A stretch of DNA of 64,000 nt from positions 58,277 through 122,276 of the forward strand of contig JACRDG010000040.1 of assembly GCA_016218715.1 (NCBI GenBank), read 5' to 3'. The position numbers and the translations under genes are program-made. The DNA comes from Desulfomonile tiedjei (GTDB taxonomy: Bacteria; Desulfobacterota; Desulfomonilia; Desulfomonilales; Desulfomonilaceae). Under the pieces are notes generated by a model. The model did not search any database. It had not been told where the DNA came from and saw only the letters and a list, made by a program, of their open reading frames with translations. Of the stretch, positions 18,731-26,943 are shown piece after piece (within the stretch, counting starts at the first letter, position 1; each line of letters starts with the position of its first letter).

Positions 18731-19801
18731 CTCGCTATGACCCGCCGTCTGCACGGGGCGGTGGATGTTATCTCGCTGGCCGGCCTGAAAACCCGCCTTC
18801 TCGATAAGGCGAACCATCTCTTTTTCACTGAGCTTGTGGGACACTCCTGCCGCGGCGACCACGTTTTCTTCGATCATGGTGGAGCCCAAGTCGTCAGCTC
18901 CAAAGAACAGAGCAGCCTGCCCGATGTCGGCCCCCTGGGTCACCCATGAGGCCTGCACGTGCGGGATGTTGTCCAGGACCAGTCTCGCTATGGCCACCAT
19001 ACGCAAATAAGCTGTAGCACCCGTCGGCCTCCCCTGGATGGTCTGCCTGCACGGCTGATACGGCCACGGGATGAACGCCGTGAATCCGCCCGTGTCATCC
19101 TGGAGGCGCCGGAGTCGGAACAGGTGCGTCAGTTGCTCCGTAGTGGTCTCGACGTGCCCGAACATCATAGTGGCTGAGGTCTTCAGTCCCAGGCGATGCG
19201 CGGCTGCCATCACGTCGAGCCATTCTTTGCTCGTGACCTTCCTGGGGGAGATGATGCGGCGCACCCGATCGACAAGAATCTCCGCGCCGCCGCCCGGAAT
19301 CGAGCTTAGGCCGGCCTTGATGAAACGCCCCAGCACCTGCTCGATTGTCAGGCCGAAGCGGTCTGCCAGGAACTTGATTTCGGGCGGCGAGTACCCGTGC
19401 AGTTCGAGCCCGAACGAGCGGATCAGCCGGATGCGGCTCTCGTGCCATTCGAGGTCGAGGTCTGGGTGGAGGCCTCCCTGAAACAGGATGTGAGTGCCGC
19501 CGAGCGCCTTTGTCTCTTCGAGTTTCTTCGCCAAGGCCCGATCGTCGAGGACGTAGGCTTCCGGATGGGCGCCGGCTCTCCAGAATGCGCAGAAGAGGCA
19601 TCCTGACGTGCAGATATTTGTGTAGTTGATGTTGCGGTCGATCGCGTACGTCACAAGCGGCTCGGGATTCAGGTCAAACCGGGCCTTCTGGGCCAATTGG
19701 CCGAGGGTCAAGAGATCGGCCTGCTCGTACAGGGTTCTCGCGGTCGTGAAACAGAGCGGCTGGCCTTTTTCGGTGTTGTATATTGCTTCGTAGAGATTCA
19801 T
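18713..19801 (-). CDS. mqnC: Dehypoxanthine futalosine cyclase MqnC (radical SAM)
   Basis: A 362-aa radical SAM enzyme that cyclises dehypoxanthine futalosine. The cluster cysteines are C64, C68 and C71 (ICTSGCLFCAF). SPRK-like and GGGAEIL segments and the C-terminal ADDLGSTMIEENVV motif are typical of the MqnC/MqnE/CofG group. The start ATG overlaps the mqnE stop (ATGA). The reading frame is open far upstream inside mqnE, but that part is antiparallel-frame shadow. The last four residues and stop come from the hairpin repeat. Confidence 0.93.
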   Translation of the reverse strand: MNLYEAIYNTEKGQPLCFTTARTLYEQADLLTLGQLAQKARFDLNPEPLVTYAIDRNINYTNICTSGCLFCAFWRAGAHPEAYVLDDRALAKKLEETKALGGTHILFQGGLHPDLDLEWHESRIRLIRSFGLELHGYSPPEIKFLADRFGLTIEQVLGRFIKAGLSSIPGGGAEILVDRVRRIISPRKVTSKEWLDVMAAAHRLGLKTSATMMFGHVETTTEQLTHLFRLRRLQDDTGGFTAFIPWPYQPCRQTIQGRPTGATAYLRMVAIARLVLDNIPHVQASWVTQGADIGQAALFFGADDLGSTMIEENVVAAAGVSHKLSEKEMVRLIEKAGFQAGQRDNIHRPVQTAGHSESHSEE

Positions 19802-20961
19802 AGGGCAGCTACGGTTTGGTGAAATGTATCTCGTTCGACCGGCTGGAAACCGGCATCGACGATGAGTTCCTCCAGGTCTTTTCGGCTCAACCCGACCGAG
19901 GTAGTGGCACCTGCCTCGTGCGTGATTTTCTCGTGCACGATGGTTCCTTCCAGGTCGTCCGCGCCGAAGTGCAGGGCTGTCTGGGCCAACTTCAGGCCCA
20001 GCATAATCCAATACGCCTTGATGTGAGGAATGTTGTCCAGCATGAGCCGGGCCGTGGCGATCACCTTGAGGATTTCCACGCCGGTGGGGCCGGGAAGGTG
20101 CGCCATCTCGGTGTTCCGAGGATGAAAGACGAGCGGAATGAACGCGCGGAACCCGCGGGTTTGATCTTGTTGGGCTCTCAGACGTGCGAAGTGCTTGATG
20201 GTTTCGGTCGGCGTTTCCAGGTGGCCGAAGAGCAACGTGGCGTTCGTGCCGATCCCCAGCCGATGCGCGGTTGCGTGGACAGCGAGCCAGGTTTCCGCCG
20301 AGATCTTCGACGGAAAGAGCATCTGCCTGACCCGTTCGGAAAAGACCTCCGCTCCGCCGCCGGGCAAAGCACTGAGGCCCGCCGCTCTCAGCGTGGTGAG
20401 GCACTCTTCCCAGGACAATCCTGCTCGCCTCGCAATATGGTCGATCTCCACCGCGGTAAACGCTTTTAGCTCAGCGCGAGGAGCCGCCTTCTTCACCGCA
20501 GCCAGCAAATCCACGAAGTACGAGAAATCCGGTTCCGGGTTGATAGCCCCTACCAGATGCACCTCCTTGAGTTCCATCGGGGCCGAGGCGGAGATCCGGG
20601 AAGCAGCCTCTCCGGGGCTCAACAGGTACCCGTCGGTCGAATCCGCTGTGCGGTGGAACGCGCAGAACTTACAAGCATTGGCACAAATATTTGTGTAATT
20701 CAGGTGGTGGTTGACAACGTAGAAGGCTCGTTTGCCGAATCTGGCGATCCTCGCCGCGTAGGCGAGTTGTCCGAGGCCGAGGAGGTCCCGGGTCTCAAGG
20801 CAGACCAGCCCGTCGGCTTCATCGAGCCGTTCCCGGGCAAAGAACTTCTGGGCCACCGCGGCGAGGGCCGGGTCGGTGATGCGATCGAGGGCAATTCGGC
20901 GCTTGTCAGATTCATTTGACCGTTCGGTCATCATTACTCGGCTCTCATTCAGGTCTGTCAC
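19798..20961 (-). CDS. mqnE: Aminofutalosine synthase MqnE (radical SAM)
   Basis: A radical SAM enzyme that joins adenosyl to enolpyruvyl-benzoate. Cysteines C93, C97 and C100 (NICANACKFCAFHR) hold the cluster. The GGGAEVFSERVR and GADDLEGTIVHEKI segments are family marks. It is paralogous to mqnC downstream, with which it is translationally coupled. The start is uncertain: GTG 20961 follows AGGAG closely, while ATG 20934 or 20931 is also plausible and would put the second TetR-type palindrome just after the start codon. First gene of the cluster. Confidence 0.92.
   Translation of the reverse strand: MTDLNESRVMMTERSNESDKRRIALDRITDPALAAVAQKFFARERLDEADGLVCLETRDLLGLGQLAYAARIARFGKRAFYVVNHHLNYTNICANACKFCAFHRTADSTDGYLLSPGEAASRISASAPMELKEVHLVGAINPEPDFSYFVDLLAAVKKAAPRAELKAFTAVEIDHIARRAGLSWEECLTTLRAAGLSALPGGGAEVFSERVRQMLFPSKISAETWLAVHATAHRLGIGTNATLLFGHLETPTETIKHFARLRAQQDQTRGFRAFIPLVFHPRNTEMAHLPGPTGVEILKVIATARLMLDNIPHIKAYWIMLGLKLAQTALHFGADDLEGTIVHEKITHEAGATTSVGLSRKDLEELIVDAGFQPVERDTFHQTVAAL
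20917..20930. promoter_or_regulatory. TetR-type operator-like palindrome, mqnE 5' region
   Basis: TGACCGTTCGGTCA has perfect TGACCG/CGGTCA half-sites around TT. It lies at the extreme 5' end of mqnE coding sequence. Confidence 0.5.
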
Positions 20962-20973
20962 GGTCTCCTATTC

Positions 20974-20987
20974 TGACCGTACGGTCA
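20974..20987. promoter_or_regulatory. TetR-type operator-like palindrome at the mqn transcription start
   Basis: TGACCGTACGGTCA is a perfect 14-bp palindrome. It covers the predicted +1 of the mqnE promoter, where repressor binding would block RNA polymerase. The related site at 20917 is 57 bp away, centre to centre. Confidence 0.55.
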
Positions 20988-20988
20988 A

Positions 20989-21017
20989 ATCATACCCTCC
21001 AGGTACCGCGTTGACAA
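20989..21017 (-). promoter_or_regulatory. Sigma-70-type promoter of the mqn cluster
   Basis: On the minus strand TTGTCA, a 17-nt spacer and TATGAT. The start of transcription would fall near 20982, inside the palindrome 20974-20987. Confidence 0.55.
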
Positions 21018-21306
21018 GTCTTTTTCGCGGCCGGAGCGCGACAAAAAAAGCCATGATCCATGCCTGCGGACGTTTGGTTCGCGCGCATGAACCATGGCTC
21101 AAATCAGGTATGGCCGGCGTGAAACCCCGTTGGACCGGCCGGCGTCAGTGGTGTCTGCCAACGACGGGCATGGGGCTATTCTTACAGAAAAGCCCCTCTG
21201 CACGTCGGTTTATCCACGGGGACGCATTGCCTTGGTCGTGTTCTCTCTCATACCCGGCGTATCCGGGCGAGGCTCAATGCGTCGAGTACATCCAGGCTGC
21301 ACCACA

Positions 21307-22845
21307 CTAGAACTGCGGGGCGGTGAACAGCACTCCGCCGAAAATGAGGTATGCCAGGATCAACGTCCAGATGATGTTGAAGCCCTGGGCTATCAGGAAC
21401 GCGGCTGCCGGCCGGCCGCCACCCATTTGAGCCAGCTCGACGAACCTGGTTTCAAGGCCGATAGAGGTGAAGGCCAGAGCGAACCAGAAGGTCCTGAGGC
21501 CTCCCAGGGTGCCCTTGGTAGCAGCGACAACCTTCGGGTCCAGTAAGAAAGAGAACACGAGAGACGCGATCATAAATCCGAGGACGAACTTGGGAAAGCG
21601 GTACCAGATTTCGATCAGGCCCGGTTTCTCTCCGCCCGGTACTTCCTCGGCCTTCTTGAAGGTCCAAACCACCGCGAGGATGAAAGCGGCGACGCCGATC
21701 AGCACGTTCTGCGACATCTTGACGATGACGCCGACCTTCATCGCGGTTTCACTGATGAGTGCTCCAGCTGCCACGACGGAACCGCTCGTGTCCAGCGTTC
21801 CGCCGAGCCATGCCCCTGCCACCGCGTCCGGAATGCCGAACCACTTCGAGATGAGAGGCTGCAGCACGAGCATTGGGACCGCGCAGATCAGGACGAGTGA
21901 CGTGACGTAGCTCAGCTTCTTCGGGTCGCCTTTGATCGCACCGGATGTGGCGATGGCCGCGGAAACCCCGCATATGGAAACGCCGCTGGCCAGGATCGCG
22001 GCAAACTCATCGTCGACCTTTAGCTTAGTGGCAACCCAGTAGCAGCCATACCAGACCACCCCCACGACGAGGAGCGCCTGAATGATGCCGAGCGCCCCAG
22101 CCTCCATGATCTCCTTGAACAGGATCCCCGCTCCCAGAATGACCAAACCGGTCTTGATGTAGAACTCCGTCTGCACAGCCGGTCTCAGCCAGTCGGGGAG
22201 GCCGATCACGTTACTCACGAACAGTCCGAAGAACAGACACCATAACACGTACTCGAGACCGTAGTAGTTGACGGTAGCGTTCCCGGCAATAAACATCGAA
22301 ATCCAGGCCAGAATGTACACTATGGGAAACCCTACAACGAACGAACCGATGTTGCCCCCGAGCAGTGCCATGGCTATGACGCTCAGCACAAGAATCCCTA
22401 TCCCAATGTACACCGACCACAGAATATTTTGGCTCGTAAAGATTTTCCCCGGGAGATTGCCCGCGTGGCCTCCGATTGCTTTGCCAAGTGCCGCCGTCTT
22501 CTTCTGGAGCCCTTTGTCCTTCACGTCCTTGGCGGCCGCTGACATTTTCTTGGCAGCATCGCCTACCGCTTTTCGCTCCCCTTTGTCGATGGCTGCCTTA
22601 ACCGCCAGGGCCTGGTCCTTGAGAGCCGTTTCTCCCTTGTCGGCTGCATCCTTGGCCAGCTTTTCTACCTGAGGTCCGGCAGTAGCGATGAAAGTCGAAA
22701 ATTCCCCTTCGGTGGTCCATTTGAATTTCGGAATAGTGATGGTCAGGCCTGCGAGGATGATGATGATGATGAGAAACCCGATCCATACGGCAAGCCAGTC
22801 CTCATTTTTCCATAACGACGACCAACCCTTAATTTCACTTGCCAT
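21307..22845 (-). CDS. YeiH-family putative sulfate/anion exporter with an inserted charged loop
   Basis: A 512-aa inner-membrane protein of the YeiH (Cons_hypoth698) family, often called putative sulfate exporter. Family cores such as ASGVSICGVSAAIATSGAI and AGAWLGGTLDTSGSVVAAG are clear. Between the first membrane helix (about 18-38) and the rest lies a hydrophilic stretch of about 95 residues rich in Lys, Ala and Asp, likely a coiled coil, which normal YeiH proteins do not have to my knowledge. AAAGGAG and GGGAGAG precede the start. The substrate is unproven. Confidence 0.87.
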   Translation of the reverse strand: MASEIKGWSSLWKNEDWLAVWIGFLIIIIILAGLTITIPKFKWTTEGEFSTFIATAGPQVEKLAKDAADKGETALKDQALAVKAAIDKGERKAVGDAAKKMSAAAKDVKDKGLQKKTAALGKAIGGHAGNLPGKIFTSQNILWSVYIGIGILVLSVIAMALLGGNIGSFVVGFPIVYILAWISMFIAGNATVNYYGLEYVLWCLFFGLFVSNVIGLPDWLRPAVQTEFYIKTGLVILGAGILFKEIMEAGALGIIQALLVVGVVWYGCYWVATKLKVDDEFAAILASGVSICGVSAAIATSGAIKGDPKKLSYVTSLVLICAVPMLVLQPLISKWFGIPDAVAGAWLGGTLDTSGSVVAAGALISETAMKVGVIVKMSQNVLIGVAAFILAVVWTFKKAEEVPGGEKPGLIEIWYRFPKFVLGFMIASLVFSFLLDPKVVAATKGTLGGLRTFWFALAFTSIGLETRFVELAQMGGGRPAAAFLIAQGFNIIWTLILAYLIFGGVLFTAPQF

Positions 22846-23336
22846 CTCTCCCTATCTCCTTTGTTGAACCCAATGAAAGATTTCGGTCTAATCGAAACCG
22901 CTCATTCTGATCTTCCGTCTCCGTCGTTTGTTCATGTCTGCGGCGATCACCTCCTCAAAACCAGGAATGGACATGTTCACCCAAAATTGCCGCGTGGAAC
23001 CCCCCGACATTGACGGTACCCAATGATTTGCATGCGCTTTTGAGCGCCAAGCCATCCCGGCCGCGGCCTCACAGGTTTGAAGACCATGGTCCTTGCTTTC
23101 GGCTGATGGCCGCTAACCTGGGGGACGCCGACGGCCGGCAGACAAGCCCCGGGACTATCTCCACCGGGTTTAACGCTCCCGCGAGTCTAACGGCGTTCCG
23201 TTACAGTTGTTCACTATCGTGTCACGCGAAGGAGCGAAAGCCTTCGGTCAAGCGTAATTTGACAGAACCTGACCTGATTGACAAGTTTGAAATGAGCTAT
23301 GGCACCGCAGTATTTTCGGAGGCATGTGGCTTGTTT
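22846..23336. other. Intergenic region, nothing recognised
   Basis: About 490 bp between two minus-strand genes. The plus-strand frames here lack ribosome-binding sites. I see no repeat, RNA or clear promoter. Confidence 0.5.
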
Positions 23337-24680
23337 TCAGTGGACCAGCGCAATGTGCACGTCCATGACATTCGTGCGAGTAGGTCCTGTTCTCACCAGG
23401 TCACCCAATCGGTCGAAGAAATGGTATGAATCGTGGTTTTGCAGAAAGCCATCGAGGTCGAGTCCCTCGGCCAGAGCGCGGGAGAGCGTATTCGTATCGG
23501 CCAAAGCCCCGGCGGCGTCGGTGGGGCCGTCGGTTCCGTCGGTCCCCGCACTGAGAAAGAGACTGTCAGGAATATCAGCGGCCTTTCTTGCCAGCGACAG
23601 GACAAAGTGCTGATTGCGGCCGCCCAGGCCGGCACCTCTGACCACCACCGTGGTTTCGCCTCCACTGAGGAGGCACGCGGGCGCGGCCACCGGATTGTCC
23701 GTGGCTCTGATCTCCGCGGCCAGGGCCGCGAGGAATCGGGCTGCCTCGGAGGTGTCCCCTGCGATGCGAGAAGATAGAATCAGCGTCCCATAGCCGAGTT
23801 CTTCAGCCTTTTCCTTGCCCGCGACCAGGGCGAGGAAATTGCTTCCTACGACGATGTTTCGTACGCGCCGGAACACCGGGTCCTGTTCCTTCGGAGTCTC
23901 AGGGGCGGACCCTTCCATCCCGTCGAGGACTCGTTGCCTGATTCCCGGGGGACTCTGCTCCATCAAGCCGTACTTTCCGAGGATCTCTGCCACACTGCGG
24001 AATGTCGACCGATCGGCCGAGAACGGTCCGGAGGCGATGGTATCGGGGTCGTCACCGATGACGTCCGACATCATGAGATTGACAACAAAGGCCGGATACG
24101 CGGCCTTCATCAGATTCCCCCCTTTGGCGTCCGAGAGATGCTTGCGTACCGCGTTCATCTCATGGATATCCGCACCCGCTGCAAGGAGCTGTTGGGTAAC
24201 TTGGCGTTTCTCTTCAAGGGTTATCCCGGACGCTGGCAAGGGAAGAAGCGCGGAGCCGCCCCCGGAAATGCACGATATGACGAGATCGCGGTCTCCCGCG
24301 GCTTTCATAAGACCGACAATCCGACGGGCAGCGGCCTCGCCCGCGGCATCCGGCAGGGGATGACCGCCATCCAGCACCTGCACCTTCTTCAGCGGCAGGC
24401 CATGCCCGTACTTGACGCAGACAATCCCTTCAGAGATCAGATCGCCGAGGAGCCCTTCCACGGCAAGGGCCATCGGCGCGGTCCCTTTCCCCGCGCCGAC
24501 GACGAGCACGCGATCGAATTCGGAGAGGTCGATCGCGAAGTCCTCTCCTACCTGCAGCCGATTTCCCGCCCTTGAAAGATGCCGTTTCACCGCTTGCTCG
24601 GGATCTGCTGCGTCGATTGATGCAGCCAAAATCGCCTGTGCATCGGTTCTCAGTTTCAGGAGGGTTTCGCTTGGAGACAT
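23337..24680 (-). CDS. Glycerate 2-kinase (GckA/MOFRL type)
   Basis: A 447-aa cytoplasmic enzyme that phosphorylates D-glycerate to 2-phosphoglycerate. It has the two-domain layout of type II glycerate kinases: an N-terminal Rossmann-like part with VVGAGKGTAPMA (near 58), KYGHGLP and GGHPLPD (near 103), the CISGGGSALLPLP loop (near 133), EMNAVRKHLSDAKGG (near 172), and a C-terminal MOFRL part with SGGETTVVVRGAGLGGRNQHF (near 350) and SAGTDGTDGPTDAAGA. Length is normal. It stands alone, divergent from the candidate small RNA. Confidence 0.9.
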   Translation of the reverse strand: MSPSETLLKLRTDAQAILAASIDAADPEQAVKRHLSRAGNRLQVGEDFAIDLSEFDRVLVVGAGKGTAPMALAVEGLLGDLISEGIVCVKYGHGLPLKKVQVLDGGHPLPDAAGEAAARRIVGLMKAAGDRDLVISCISGGGSALLPLPASGITLEEKRQVTQQLLAAGADIHEMNAVRKHLSDAKGGNLMKAAYPAFVVNLMMSDVIGDDPDTIASGPFSADRSTFRSVAEILGKYGLMEQSPPGIRQRVLDGMEGSAPETPKEQDPVFRRVRNIVVGSNFLALVAGKEKAEELGYGTLILSSRIAGDTSEAARFLAALAAEIRATDNPVAAPACLLSGGETTVVVRGAGLGGRNQHFVLSLARKAADIPDSLFLSAGTDGTDGPTDAAGALADTNTLSRALAEGLDLDGFLQNHDSYHFFDRLGDLVRTGPTRTNVMDVHIALVH

Positions 24681-24744
24681 GAGACCTCACTTAACCCCGT
24701 TCAGCCTGGCTCGCGGCGCTCCACTATAGCCTCGAAAATATCTG

Positions 24745-24773
24745 TTGACAACCAGCGGGACTTCCTCTACGAT
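24745..24773 (+). promoter_or_regulatory. Sigma-70-type promoter of a candidate small RNA
   Basis: Perfect TTGACA, a 17-nt spacer and TACGAT. Transcription would start near 24780, away from the glycerate kinase gene. Confidence 0.55.
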
Positions 24774-24779
24774 TTTTCA

Positions 24780-24947
24780 CTTAGAGGTGGAATCTTCTGA
24801 TGTTGTCGGTCATCAACCAGAACTGGTGGTGGTGGCGCTGGACAAGCGAACACGGGAGGTCTGCCTGAGCTTAACACCGGAATAAGAACCTAGAAACAAG
24901 CGTGATAGAGTACAAGAGCCAGAGGCAGACAGCCCCTGGCTTTTTTT
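24780..24947 (+). ncRNA. Candidate ~168-nt small RNA
   Basis: A strong promoter is followed after ~140 nt by a hairpin with a T-run, with no ribosome-binding site or conserved reading frame in between. Internal hairpins are visible (ACCAGAACTGGT, GTTG...CAAC). I compared it by eye with 6S, SRP RNA, tmRNA and common riboswitches and could not match any. It could also be a leader of the 80-aa gene that follows at 25012. Confidence 0.4.
24917..24947 (+). terminator. Rho-independent terminator
   Basis: Stem AGCCAGAGG ... CCCCTGGCT followed by seven T residues. It ends the candidate small RNA, or acts as an attenuator before the gene at 25012. Confidence 0.7.
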
Positions 24948-25011
24948 GTGCTCGTCATGCGGAAAAGATGCGGACGCCGAACGCGCACCGTACGGAGAGG
25001 AGAAAGGGACC

Positions 25012-25254
25012 ATGTCAGAAACAGCTCACGGAAAGAAGATCGCCCCAGGCAATGGCTCAGACCGAGAAATGCTTGAAGAAAGCGACGTTGAGAATCGCTG
25101 GACGCCCGTGGCACTGAAGCTGGCGGTGAATCTGTCCGAAGAGGCGACGGCTGCCGCCGGACCGACGGAAGACCGCGGCGATCAATTCGACGCTGAGAAT
25201 CGTTGGACGCCAGTGGCCTTGAAGCTCGTCATGTCAGGCGAGGATAAGAGCTAG
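25012..25254 (+). CDS. 80-aa hypothetical protein with a duplicated motif
   Basis: The small acidic protein contains the motif ENRWTPVALKL twice (about residues 27-37 and 62-72). The two DNA copies (25084-25121 and 25189-25226) are also nearly the same, so the duplication looks recent. GGAGAAAGGG precedes the ATG at 25012. No family, signal or membrane segment is seen. Its TAG stop lies exactly at the edge of a dispersed repeat (25252-25355). Confidence 0.6.
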   Translation: MSETAHGKKIAPGNGSDREMLEESDVENRWTPVALKLAVNLSEEATAAAGPTEDRGDQFDAENRWTPVALKLVMSGEDKS

Positions 25255-25355
25255 GAGCCTGCCGCGTAACCCCGCATATCGGAGAAATGATTGCGCATCG
25301 GCTCATAACCGGATAGCCGGTTTTGGTCGGGAGCCCCTTATGAGGCTGACATACT
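25252..25355 (+). repeat. Dispersed ~100-bp repeat, copy 2
   Basis: It starts AGGAGCCTGCCGCGTAACCC, contains ATCGGAGAAAT and ends TATGAGGCTGACATACT, matching copy 1 (9248-9350, opposite strand). The middle holds a perfect AACCGG-ATAG-CCGGTT hairpin. A related inverted fragment, GCGTCACGTAACAGCCTCTT, lies at 25431-25450. Confidence 0.65.
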
Positions 25356-25628
25356 AAACTTTTCAGGTGGCGGCATTCAGGAAGCTCTGTCGCAATCGAC
25401 ACCTTCGAGCTACGATTTCTGAAAAACATCGCGTCACGTAACAGCCTCTTAGTGCGATATCGCGACAGAGAAGTTACAATAGGGTCACTCGAAGCCACTC
25501 CGCTCAGGTCCTGTGGTTCGCCCAGTGACCGGCAGGATGTCGGCCACCGCGAACCCCTGCAGGAGGGATTTCCGGAGGATGGCCGGCGTAAGGCTATCGC
25601 AGAGACACTACACGAGAGGCAAGCCTGC
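25356..25628. other. Leader of tadA, no further feature recognised
   Basis: The tadA frame is open back to 25452, but no ribosome-binding site or TadA similarity is present before 25629. Confidence 0.5.
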
Positions 25629-26117
25629 ATGGGAATTCTCCCCGCCGAGAACCGGTTCGCAGAGCACATGGAGAAGTTTATGGGCATGGCGCTGGCTCTT
25701 GCCGCGAAAGCCGCGTCTCTCGGAGAGACTCCTGTGGGTGCAGTGGTGGTCCAGGGAGGGAGCGTCCTAGGGACCGGATACAATCGGGTCGAAATTGACA
25801 AAGACCCCATTGCCCACGCGGAAATAGTGGCCCTCCGGGAAGCCGCCCGGATCACAGGTGATTGGAGATTGCCCGATGTCACGGTTTATGTTACATTGGA
25901 GCCGTGCATCATGTGCGCGGCCGCGATGCTCCACGCCAGGGTAAAGCGGCTGGTGTTCGGCGCACGGGATGACCGATGGGGAGCGGTAGGAAGTCTGTTC
26001 GATCTGTCGCACGATCCGCGACTCAACCATGAGTTTGAGGTGATATCAGGGTTCATGGAGGCCGAGTCGCAGCAGCTCCTGCGAGATTTTTTCAGCGGGC
26101 TTCGGAAGACGACCTGA
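25629..26117 (+). CDS. tadA: tRNA-specific adenosine deaminase TadA
   Basis: A 162-aa deaminase that converts A34 to inosine in tRNA-Arg(ACG). The zinc and catalytic residues are H63 and E65 (AHAEI) and C93 and C96 (EPCIMCAAA). The segment GETPVGAVVVQGG at the N-terminal side and the FGARDDRWGAVGSLFDL loop are typical of bacterial TadA. The ATG at 25629 is preferred because GAGAGG precedes it and the length then fits the family; ATG 25668 is a shorter alternative. A tRNA gene follows 18 nt downstream on the same strand. Confidence 0.93.
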   Translation: MGILPAENRFAEHMEKFMGMALALAAKAASLGETPVGAVVVQGGSVLGTGYNRVEIDKDPIAHAEIVALREAARITGDWRLPDVTVYVTLEPCIMCAAAMLHARVKRLVFGARDDRWGAVGSLFDLSHDPRLNHEFEVISGFMEAESQQLLRDFFSGLRKTT

Positions 26118-26135
26118 CCGTTCGCTCGTATCAGC

Positions 26136-26227
<92 letters not shown>

Positions 26228-26298
26228 CTTCAAAAATGCCCGCCCCGGCGATTCCCCATCGTGACCTTGTCTGCCCGGGCAACGCTCCAAAAACACGA

Positions 26299-26817
26299 CT
26301 ACAAGATTAATTCGAACTTCTGTTCCCGTATAGTCGATCCCCACTGCTCGATCGGATATTCTTGCACCAGAGCAAACCCTTCACGTTCGTACACGTGCCG
26401 GGCCGCGTTCAAGCCCTGAAAGGTCCAGAGGAAGATCTTGTGGTGACCGGCGCTCCTGGAGAATTCCACTGCCTTGTGTACAAGGGCCTGCCCGATCCCC
26501 AAACCCTGGAAGTCCGGCGCCACAATGAGCCATCTTAGTCTGGCCCCATTGGTCTCTCTGAGTGTTCCGTCGATGGCGACAGCTCCCGCGAAGCGACCAT
26601 CTACATAGACCGCCCACAGACCGTCGTTCGTAGGATCGAAACGGCTCATGAACTCGCACAATTCTCGTCCTTCCTGGGTTTCGAAACTCACATCGAATCC
26701 CCAAAAGGTGTGGTAGTAAACCGCGTGGAGTTCGATTATCTTGCCGATGACACCGGGATGGTACCCGCGCCACTCCCACTTCTTGGTTTGTTCGTTCATC
26801 TCTTGACGTCTTTCCAT
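26299..26817 (-). CDS. GNAT-family N-acetyltransferase
   Basis: A 172-aa acetyl-CoA-dependent transferase. The acetyl-CoA-binding motif is LIVAPDFQGLGIGQALV (about 105-121), with the later strand/helix WTFQGLNAARHVYEREGF typical of the GNAT fold. The substrate cannot be read from the sequence. The start is uncertain: ATG 26817 with GAAGG upstream is used; ATG 26799 is the main alternative. It is convergent with tRNA-Ser. Confidence 0.85.
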   Translation of the reverse strand: MERRQEMNEQTKKWEWRGYHPGVIGKIIELHAVYYHTFWGFDVSFETQEGRELCEFMSRFDPTNDGLWAVYVDGRFAGAVAIDGTLRETNGARLRWLIVAPDFQGLGIGQALVHKAVEFSRSAGHHKIFLWTFQGLNAARHVYEREGFALVQEYPIEQWGSTIREQKFELIL

Positions 26818-26943
26818 CCGTGGGCTACCTTCGTTCGAAAAGCTTCCGCAGTTCATAGCTTTGCACAATGTCGTGACTGTTTCACTCCAGGCCTGCCGAC
26901 ATCCAATCGGTCAGTCTTTTCGGAGACTGCCATATTCGGCGCC

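Larger units (their letters stand above)
20962..21306. other. mqnE upstream region
   Basis: Besides the promoter and operator listed separately there is a CCCGG-CGTAT-CCGGG hairpin near 21253-21267, downstream of the YeiH-family gene. It has no T-run. No gene is supported. Confidence 0.5.

Noticed and set aside
24780..24947. 6S RNA, SRP RNA or a known riboswitch
   Set aside because: I could not form the 6S closing stem and bubble or find conserved blocks of the other classes by eye.
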